A DNA stretch of 64,000 nt from Actomonas sp051209155 (GTDB lineage: Bacteria > Verrucomicrobiota > Verrucomicrobiia > Opitutales > Opitutaceae). Under the pieces are notes generated by a model. That model worked only from the letters and a program-made list of their open reading frames with translations, ran no database searches and was not told the origin of the DNA. The stretch lies in assembly GCA_051209155.1 (NCBI GenBank), contig JBPJGB010000001.1; one strand, written 5' to 3'. The translations under genes and the position numbers were made by a program. This document shows positions 58,234 through 64,000 of the stretch, piece after piece; within the stretch, counting starts at the first letter, position 1; every line of letters starts with the position of its first letter.

Positions 58234-58770
58234 TCAGCTAATGTCCGGATACTGTTCGCTCCACACCACCCAGCGGTCGGCGGTGGCGGCGGGGTCGTTG
58301 GTGCGGGTGATATTGAGGGTGACCTGCAGTTCCTTAAGCGCGGTGTCGAAGCGGCCTTTGGTGCAGCGTGTGCGCTCCATCGCCAAGGCGCGGACTTCGG
58401 CAGTCTCGGCCGGATCGAGGCGGATGATCTGGTAGACGGTTTGGGCCAGCGGGCTGCAATCGGTGACCGGGTGGTGCGTCGCGGGATAGTGCACCTCGCG
58501 CAGGTGATCCATCGACATGAGCACGGCGTGGCCGCCTTTGATTTTGCCGTAGAAGACGTCGTCGGGGTAGGCGGCGGGCAGCTCGTTTTTCCAAGCCCAG
58601 ATCGCCTCCACCCGGGCGCCCCACTTGGTCCGGCCGCCGCTGTCAGCGGGCAGGTCGACGACGTCCCAGAGGGCCGGGATGTTTTTGAGTTTGCTACTGA
58701 AGAGCGTGCAGACGCCGACCTGTTGCACGTAGGCCAGCGCCTGTTCACGGGTCTTGATCCGCTTCGGCAT
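58234..58770 (-). CDS. AlkZ-related (winged-helix DNA glycosylase-like) protein
   Basis: A 178-residue protein: MPKRIKTREQALAYVQQVGV, CTLFSSKLKNIPALWDVVDL, WGARVEAIWAWKNELPAAYP and DVFYGKIKGGHAVLMSMDHL. This resembles the short proteins annotated as AlkZ-related because they share the Trp-rich core of the YcaQ/AlkZ winged-helix DNA glycosylases but lack most of the fold. The exact role is unknown. Its gene lies 13 bp downstream of the BI-1 family gene on the same strand. Confidence 0.65.
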   Translation of the reverse strand: MPKRIKTREQALAYVQQVGVCTLFSSKLKNIPALWDVVDLPADSGGRTKWGARVEAIWAWKNELPAAYPDDVFYGKIKGGHAVLMSMDHLREVHYPATHHPVTDCSPLAQTVYQIIRLDPAETAEVRALAMERTRCTKGRFDTALKELQVTLNITRTNDPAATADRWVVWSEQYPDIS

Positions 58771-58783
58771 GGGGCGAGGCGGC

Positions 58784-59485
58784 TCAGCGGCGCGACATCA
58801 GGATGCGCAACACATACCAGAGCATCAGCATCACGCCGGAGAACAGCGCGAGGGCGGCGGCCACGGGTTGGTCGGTGCGGTAGTGATGGATGATGTTCGA
58901 CGTGGTGTAGAGAATTGAACCCGCGGCGAAGAGCACCATCGCCCCCGAGAAGAAGAGGCCGAGTTCGAAGCCGAAAATCATGCCGGCAATGATGATGCCC
59001 AGCGCGACGAAGCCGCCCATCGTCAGAATGCCGCGCAGGAAGGAAAAATCCTTGCGGGTGATGAAGGCCGTGGCGGTGAGACCGGCGAACAACAGGCCGG
59101 TGATGATGGCCGCCATCGGAATCACGTCGGGTGAACTGTGATACGCGGCGATGAACATGAGCGGCAGAAACACAAAGGCTTCCGCGACCACAAACAGGCC
59201 GAGCCCGAGGTATTGCATGGCCGGGGACGTGGCGGATTTGGCCCAGTTGTCGGCGACCCACGAGACGAGCATGAAGCTGCCGAGCACGATCAACCAACTG
59301 AACTGGCCGCCGAGCATGGTCTGCACCAGACCCGGTGCCCACGAAGCGTGGAGGAAGTAGGACTCCAAGCCGACGAAGGCGAGGATGGCCACGGCGAGGT
59401 TGAGGTAGGTCTTGCGAATGAAGTCGGCGCGTTGATCGGCGGGGGCCTGGGCGACGACGAAGGGGTTGCCGGGGTGGCTTTGCAT
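58784..59485 (-). CDS. Bax inhibitor-1 (BI-1/YccA) family membrane protein
   Basis: A 233-residue protein with seven predicted TM segments. Family markers are QRADFIRKTYLNLAVAILAF, GLGLFVVAEAFVFLPLMFIA, TAFITRKDFSFLRGILTMGG and SILYTTSNIIHHYRTDQPVA, the last typical of the BI-1 C-terminal half. Members act as pH-sensitive Ca2+ leak channels or modulate membrane proteases. I start at the ATG at 59485; an upstream ATG adds 34 unrelated residues. Confidence 0.9.
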   Translation of the reverse strand: MQSHPGNPFVVAQAPADQRADFIRKTYLNLAVAILAFVGLESYFLHASWAPGLVQTMLGGQFSWLIVLGSFMLVSWVADNWAKSATSPAMQYLGLGLFVVAEAFVFLPLMFIAAYHSSPDVIPMAAIITGLLFAGLTATAFITRKDFSFLRGILTMGGFVALGIIIAGMIFGFELGLFFSGAMVLFAAGSILYTTSNIIHHYRTDQPVAAALALFSGVMLMLWYVLRILMSRR

Positions 59486-59653
59486 AGGGAGGTGGGGAAC
59501 GAGGGTGACGGCCAGTCGCGGGAAAGTGTGGTCAGGGGCGCGGCGGGACAATCCGAATTCGGTGGCGAGCCGGTCGTGCTGTCCCACGCGCAGCCACAGC
59601 GGCCCCGGCGCGCTCCCGCGCGCGACTCGCTCACAGCTGGCAGCTACGACGGC

Positions 59654-60556
59654 TTAGAACTCGGCGGTGAAGGCCAACGCGGCGAGCAGGGAGGGGTCGG
59701 CGTCGGAGCGCGCGAGGGTGCGGCCGTTGGCATCGTCCCAGGTGAGTTCGTTGGCGAACACGGTGCCAACATAAAGGTCGAGTTGGGAACCGGGGCCGAC
59801 CTCGCGGGAGGCGCGCAGGAAGGTCGCGACCCCCTTCTCTTCGCCGTAGCGGGCGCCGGCGGGGTGGTTGTCCTCCAGCGCGAAACGTTCCGAGCGGTAG
59901 CTGGCACCGAAACCGATCTCCCAATCGGCGATGCCGCCGTAGACCAACTCGATGCCGGCGGGACCGGCGGGCCCGGGGCGGAAGGGATTGCCGAGCCGCC
60001 AATGGTCGTTGATCTGCCAGCGGACAAGCGCGACGGGGAAGCCGCTGGTGTCTTCGAGGCCAAAAAACAGGCCGGCTCCGATCCCGACGGTGAGCGATTC
60101 GTCGACGATGCGGGAGTAGCCGAAGATGCCGCCGTAGGTGAGGCTGTCGCCGTCAAACGAGCCGGACTCGGCCGACCATCCAAGGGAAGGCGAGGCGAAG
60201 AGCGAGGAGGTGCGACTGAGCGGGTGGCTGTAACTCAGGCCGAGGTCGAGTCTCTCAATTTCCGACCAGCCGCCGAAGGTGCTGAAGTCGTAGTCGAGCA
60301 ATTGGTATTCCAGGCTCGCGCCGGCGTTGCGGCCGCCGGTCAGTCCGACAGTGGTGCCGACGCGGACGCGGTAGTCGTTGCTCGAAATGTCGCCGCCGGC
60401 GTCGACGTCACCGCTGGAACGAAAAATCGCGGTGGTCTGCAGCTGCCAGGTTTGGTCACCGGGGGCGAGCCCAGGGCCGCCCTGAGCCAGCAGGGCCGTG
60501 GTGCTGAGGGCGGCGGCGATCGCGGTGACGAGAAGACGGGAAAGCGGGTGGTTCAT
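59654..60556 (-). CDS. Outer-membrane beta-barrel protein
   Basis: A 300-residue protein with a signal peptide (MNHPLSRLLVTAIAAALSTT, cleavage near LLAQ). The body is a series of short amphipathic strands (WQLQTTAIFRSSGDVDAGGD, RLDLGLSYSHPLSRTSSLFA, WEIGFGASYRSERFALEDNH) and ends AALAFTAEF with a terminal Phe. The pattern is that of an outer-membrane barrel of the DUF6268/porin-like type, but the family is not certain. It stands alone, 103 bp from the divergent cupin gene. Confidence 0.65.
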   Translation of the reverse strand: MNHPLSRLLVTAIAAALSTTALLAQGGPGLAPGDQTWQLQTTAIFRSSGDVDAGGDISSNDYRVRVGTTVGLTGGRNAGASLEYQLLDYDFSTFGGWSEIERLDLGLSYSHPLSRTSSLFASPSLGWSAESGSFDGDSLTYGGIFGYSRIVDESLTVGIGAGLFFGLEDTSGFPVALVRWQINDHWRLGNPFRPGPAGPAGIELVYGGIADWEIGFGASYRSERFALEDNHPAGARYGEEKGVATFLRASREVGPGSQLDLYVGTVFANELTWDDANGRTLARSDADPSLLAALAFTAEF

Positions 60557-60660
60557 GGTCGGCCGGAAGAACGTAAGCGGCCGCGGCCTTGTCAAACGGA
60601 GCGGGCCGGTTTGCCGGTCGCGCATTGCCAAGGGCGTGGGGGAGGCTCAGGAAACCTGCC

Positions 60661-61203
60661 ATGTCCGTCGAATCGCTTCCGAAACCCGCCCGTGTGCTGA
60701 TCGCTGCACTCGGATTGCAGCCTCTCGACCGGGAGGGCGGTTATTTTCGGCGCACCTTTGAAGCGCCCTTGTGGGTGCAGCCGGCGAACAGCGAGGCGGG
60801 GGCGGCGGCGTCACGCGCTTATTCGGTCATCTATGCGCTGTTTACCGAAACTTCGTTTTCAGCGATGCACGTCTTGGCGAAGGACGAGATCTGGTGCTGG
60901 CACGGCGGCGATGCGTTGGAGTCGCTGCGACTGCACGCCGATGGCCGAGGGGAATGGGTGCGCTTGGGGCTGGACGTGGCCGGCGGCCAGCGGCCGCAGG
61001 ACGTGATCGAGGCGGGGGTTTGGCAGGGCACGCGCTTGGTGCCGGGGGGGCAGTGGGCGCTGGTCTCCTGCGTGGTCGTGCCGGAGTTCGCTTGGGAGGA
61101 TTTTGAGTTGGCCGAGTGCGACACGCTGGTGGCGAAGTATCCAAATTTCCGTGACGGGATCGTCGCATTGACGCGCGACGAGCCGCCGGTCGGAAAGCGC
61201 TAG
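60661..61203 (+). CDS. DUF985 (cupin_5) family protein
   Basis: A 180-residue protein. The cupin_5 pattern is REGGYFRRTFEAPLW, YSVIYALFTETSFSAMHVLA, KDEIWCWHGGDALESLRLHA, QDVIEAGVWQGTRLVPGGQW and AWEDFELAECDTL, with the usual His/Glu metal site. DUF985 proteins resemble sugar-nucleotide epimerases in fold, but their activity is not known. Start at the ATG at 60661; earlier ATGs give unrelated sequence. Confidence 0.92.
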   Translation: MSVESLPKPARVLIAALGLQPLDREGGYFRRTFEAPLWVQPANSEAGAAASRAYSVIYALFTETSFSAMHVLAKDEIWCWHGGDALESLRLHADGRGEWVRLGLDVAGGQRPQDVIEAGVWQGTRLVPGGQWALVSCVVVPEFAWEDFELAECDTLVAKYPNFRDGIVALTRDEPPVGKR

Positions 61204-61273
61204 CGGGATGCCGGACAGGCAACGTGCTGGCCGGGGGCGGTGACCCCGGGGGGGCGGCGGAGAGGCAGATGAA

Positions 61274-61292
61274 CCGGGCTCACCGAGCCCGG
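61274..61292. terminator. Hairpin between convergent cupin and helicase genes
   Basis: CCGGGCTC-N3-GAGCCCGG forms a perfect 8-bp stem between two genes that end towards each other (70 bp after the cupin, 26 bp after the helicase). It has no T-run, so it may act in both directions only weakly. Confidence 0.4.
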
Positions 61293-61318
61293 CCACAGGC
61301 GGAGACGCCGCCGGAACG

Positions 61319-62632
61319 CTAACGGCGGCGACCGCGACCGCGCGGGGCGGATTTGGGTTTGGCTTTGGCCGGAGGCTGAGGCTTGGCCGCGCGGCGACCG
61401 CGTGGCGCTTTGGTCGGAGCGGGCTTCGCGGTCACTTTGGGTTTGGCCGTCTTGCGAGTCGGTTTGCGCAGGGGGTGGCGGGTGTCGACACGGGGCGGAC
61501 CGCCACCGTCGTAGAGGAAACCGGGCAGGGAGATCTGCTTAATCTTGGCCCCGATGAAGGTTTCGATCTCGTGAATGGTGCCGCGCTCTTCGGGGGTTGC
61601 GAGGGTGAAGGCATCGCCTTCGGTCATGGCGCGACCGGTGCGGCCGATGCGGTGCACGTAATCCTGCACGTTGTTGGGCACGTCGTAGTTGATGACGTGG
61701 GAGACGCCGGTGATGTCGAGGCCGCGGGCGGCGATGTCGGTGGCGACGAGCAGGGGGTAGGTGCCTTCCTTGAAACCACGCAGGGCGGTGTTGCGTTGGC
61801 CTTGCGAGCGGTCGGAGTGCAGCACCGCGACCTTGCGGCGTTGCTCCTTGAGTTGGCGCACGACCTCGTTGGCGCCCTGCTTGGTGCGGGTGAAGATGAG
61901 CACGCTATCGTAGTCGATTTGATCGAGCAGGCCGGAAAGCAGGGCGAACTTTTGCTCGGCGAGCACCGGGAAGAGCGAATGCGCCACGGTGTCAGTCACG
62001 ACGTTCTGGCGGTCGATGACGATGCGGGCCGGATTGTGCACGGCGAACTTCGCGACGCGCTCGATGGCCTTCGGCATCGTGGCGGTGAAGAAGAGCGTCT
62101 GGCGCTGGCGTGGGCAGAGCTGCGCAACGGTTTTCACGTCGGGGATAAAACCCATGTCGAGCATGCGGTCGACTTCGTCGAGCACGAGGACCTCGATGCG
62201 GGAGAGGTCGATGGACTTTTCCTGAATGAGTTCGAGCAGGCGGCCGGTGGTCGAGATGACGATATCGGTGCCGGCGGTGAGGGCGTCGCGTTGGCGACCG
62301 AGGCCAACGCCGCCGTGGAGCACGGTGATCGAAAGGTCGGTGTCGCGGCTGAATTGCACGAAGACCTCCTCCACTTGGCGGGCGAGTTCGCGGGTGGGTT
62401 CGAGCACGAGCACCCGCGGCGCGCCGGCGCGATGGCGGCGCAGACCTTGGAGGATGGGCAGGGCGAAGGCGGCGGTTTTACCCGTGCCGGTTTGGGCGGA
62501 GGCGACGAGGCTGCGACCGGTCAGCACAACCGGAATAGCGCGCTGCTGGACGGGCGTGGGCTCGGTGTAGCCCGCCACGTCGACGGCGCGGAGGAGATCG
62601 GGGTTGAGGCCGAGATCCTTGAAGTCTGGCAT
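61319..62632 (-). CDS. DEAD-box RNA helicase (RhlE-like), copy A
   Basis: A 437-residue helicase with all motifs: Q-motif (GYTEPTPVQQRAIP), I (AQTGTGKT, residues 46-53), Ia (PTRELARQ), II as DEVD (VLVLDEVDRMLDMGFIPD), III (FFTATMP, with TAT for SAT), IV-VI (VLIFTRTKQGANEVV, ATDIAARGLDIT, HRIGRTGRA). The last ~65 residues form a Lys/Arg/Pro/Ala-rich basic tail, typical of RhlE-type helicases that bind RNA without a separate domain. Likely cytoplasmic ribosome or RNA remodelling. It lies 44 bp downstream of copy B. Confidence 0.93.
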   Translation of the reverse strand: MPDFKDLGLNPDLLRAVDVAGYTEPTPVQQRAIPVVLTGRSLVASAQTGTGKTAAFALPILQGLRRHRAGAPRVLVLEPTRELARQVEEVFVQFSRDTDLSITVLHGGVGLGRQRDALTAGTDIVISTTGRLLELIQEKSIDLSRIEVLVLDEVDRMLDMGFIPDVKTVAQLCPRQRQTLFFTATMPKAIERVAKFAVHNPARIVIDRQNVVTDTVAHSLFPVLAEQKFALLSGLLDQIDYDSVLIFTRTKQGANEVVRQLKEQRRKVAVLHSDRSQGQRNTALRGFKEGTYPLLVATDIAARGLDITGVSHVINYDVPNNVQDYVHRIGRTGRAMTEGDAFTLATPEERGTIHEIETFIGAKIKQISLPGFLYDGGGPPRVDTRHPLRKPTRKTAKPKVTAKPAPTKAPRGRRAAKPQPPAKAKPKSAPRGRGRRR

Positions 62633-62676
62633 GGTGCTGGGAGCGGGTCGCGAGGGTCTGGGGGGCGGTGGACTGG

Positions 62677-64000
62677 TTAGCGGCGAAGGCGGGAGCGGCG
62701 GTTCGGCGCAGCGGGTTTACCTTGAGGCGAGGGTGTGCCGGAGGATTGAGGTTTTGAGCGAGACTGCGACGACTTTCCGCCCCCTTGATGACCCCGGCCG
62801 CCTTGGGGTCGGCTGTTTTGCTGACGTTGCTGGTGACCACCGCCGCCGCCTTTGGAGCGGCGCGGGTTCTTGAAGGGACGGGAGGTGTCGACGACCGGCA
62901 TCTGGCCGCCGACATAGGAGAAGCCTTCGAGCGTGAGCTGCGGGATGCGGGCGCCGATGAAACGCTCGATGTCGTGCACGTCGCCTTGTTCGTCGGGGCA
63001 GGCGAGCATGTAGGCGTCGCCGACCTTCATGGCGCGGCCGGTGCGACCGATGCGGTGCACGTAGTCCTCGGGGTTTTCCGGCACGTCGTAGTTGATGACG
63101 TGGGAAACGCCGGAGACGTCGATGCCGCGGGCGGCGATGTCGGTTGCCACCATCACCTCGTAGCGACCATTCTTGAAGCCTTCGAGCGCGGCCGTGCGCT
63201 GGTTTTGGGAACGGTTGGCGTGCAGGACGGCGACGGAGTGGCGAGAACTTTTGAGTTTGCGGGCGATGCGATCCGCGCCGTGTTTGGTGCGCGAGAAGAT
63301 GATGACGCTCTGGTAGTCCTCCTTCTCCAGCAGGGCCAACATGAGGTCGAACTTCTGTTCGTAGGCGACGGGGAACAGGGCGTGTTTGACCGACTCGTTG
63401 ACGGAGCGGGTGCGGCCGATGACCACGCGCTCGGGGTCGCGCAGGGCGAAGCGCGCCATTTCTTCGATCTCGGGCGGAACGGTGGCGGAGAAGAAGAGGG
63501 TTTGGCGGGACTTGGGGCAGAGCTCGACGATGCGGCGCACGTCGCGGATGAAGCCCATGTCGAGCATGCGATCGACCTCGTCGAGGATGAGCACCTCGAT
63601 GCCGCGCAGATCGATCGCCTTTTCCTGGACGAAATCCATCAGGCGACCGGTGGTGGCGATGACGATGTCGGCGCCCTTGCGCAGGGCCTCCCGTTGTTTG
63701 CCGTAGCCGACCCCGCCGTGCAGCACGGCGGCTTTCATGTCAGTGAATCGGCCGAGATCCCGGAAGGCAGTTTCGACCTGGGCGGCGAGTTCGCGGGTGG
63801 GCTCGAGCACGAGCACGCGCGGGCTGGCGCCGGGTTGGTGGCGACCGAGGCGCTGCAGCACGGGCAGGGCGAAGGCGGCGGTTTTACCGGTGCCGGTCTG
63901 CGCCGAACCGATGAGGTCGCGACCTTCGAGCACGATGGGAATGGCTCGCAGTTGAATCGGGGTGGCTTCGCCGTAGCCCATGGCGAGGACGCCTTGGACG
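62677..64000 (-). CDS. DEAD-box RNA helicase (RhlE-like), copy B, N-terminus outside window
   Basis: The gene runs off the window; the visible frame is open at the edge (VQGVLAMGYGEATPIQLRAI), and this is the Q-motif, so only the first ~20-30 residues are missing. Motifs: AQTGTGKT, PTRELAAQ, DEVD (LILDEVDRMLDMGFIRDV), FFSATVPPEIEEM, VIIFSRTKHGADRI, ATDIAARGIDVS, HRIGRTGRA. The C-terminal ~70 residues are Gly/Gln/Arg/Ser-rich, unlike the Lys-rich tail of copy A. It is the upstream gene of the pair. Confidence 0.93.
   Translation of the reverse strand, partial: VQGVLAMGYGEATPIQLRAIPIVLEGRDLIGSAQTGTGKTAAFALPVLQRLGRHQPGASPRVLVLEPTRELAAQVETAFRDLGRFTDMKAAVLHGGVGYGKQREALRKGADIVIATTGRLMDFVQEKAIDLRGIEVLILDEVDRMLDMGFIRDVRRIVELCPKSRQTLFFSATVPPEIEEMARFALRDPERVVIGRTRSVNESVKHALFPVAYEQKFDLMLALLEKEDYQSVIIFSRTKHGADRIARKLKSSRHSVAVLHANRSQNQRTAALEGFKNGRYEVMVATDIAARGIDVSGVSHVINYDVPENPEDYVHRIGRTGRAMKVGDAYMLACPDEQGDVHDIERFIGARIPQLTLEGFSYVGGQMPVVDTSRPFKNPRRSKGGGGGHQQRQQNSRPQGGRGHQGGGKSSQSRSKPQSSGTPSPQGKPAAPNRRSRLRR

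Noticed and set aside
58239..58244. TGTCCG resembling the ECF -35 box
   Set aside because: It lies inside the 3' end of the AlkZ-related gene and has no CGTTG at the right spacing.
58158..59342. Upstream extension of the fusion protein to 1796 residues
   Set aside because: The extra ~395 residues are out-of-frame translation of the BI-1 and AlkZ-related genes; the signal peptide at 58157 marks the true start.
1..64000. CRISPR arrays, tRNA, rRNA, transposases, prophage genes
   Set aside because: No regularly spaced direct repeats of 24-40 bp, no cloverleaf with conserved T-loop sequence noticed, no transposase or integrase motif seen in any listed gene.

Overview
The window is GC-rich, gene-dense bacterial chromosome. 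I infer a Verrucomicrobiota member close to Opitutaceae. The basis is the mix of ADOP-type MacB/FtsX permeases with a PadR repressor, PVC-type haem-binding fusion proteins, TPR/cytochrome/monooxygenase-like proteins, TonB receptors, long PurF/PurM forms and a very large secreted Ig-like protein. No rRNA, tRNA, CRISPR array, transposase or phage module was seen. Start choices often rest on 4-nt overlaps (ATGA, GTGA) or signal peptides because Shine-Dalgarno sequences are weak.

Layout. 1-11 kb: end of a secreted hydrolase-like gene, an ADOP permease, a GPH sugar symporter, a CPBP protease, an orphan ParB-like protein, a non-coding/decayed stretch with a 16-bp palindrome, a beta-barrel protein, and a PadR-ADOP operon with a candidate PadR operator. 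11-20 kb: a redoxin plus TPR/cytochrome/copper-monooxygenase-like operon, an AraC-GyrI regulator divergent from a VOC protein, several secreted or envelope proteins and an alpha/beta hydrolase. 20-30 kb: a TonB receptor behind a clear TPP riboswitch (probable thiamine uptake), a coupled pair of one metalloprotease-like protein and one paralogue lacking the metal ligands, a fused DUF2062/AsmA-like membrane protein and two small lipoproteins.

30-38 kb: a MATE pump, then an ECF42-like sigma factor with its DGPF (YCII) partner. Divergent from these lie DUF899, a double AHSA1 protein, DoxX, SRPBCC, DUF1428 and an AraC-GyrI regulator. Three copies of TGTCCG-N17/18-CGTTG(A/C) sit in front of the sigma operon, DUF899 and AHSA1 genes. 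They look like the promoters of one autoregulated sigma regulon, and I consider this the best lead in the window.

38-47 kb: a secreted SdrD-B-like protein, a DUF6172 protein, a 1280-residue BNR/Ig-like secreted protein and three tandem paralogous exported alpha/beta hydrolases. 46-54 kb: purine biosynthesis, with purL divergent from purF-purM. 54-64 kb: a 1401-residue ThuA/SGNH/propeller/HEAT/cytochrome c fusion, an AlkZ-related protein, a BI-1 family membrane protein, a beta-barrel protein, a DUF985 cupin and two tandem DEAD-box helicases, the last running off the window.
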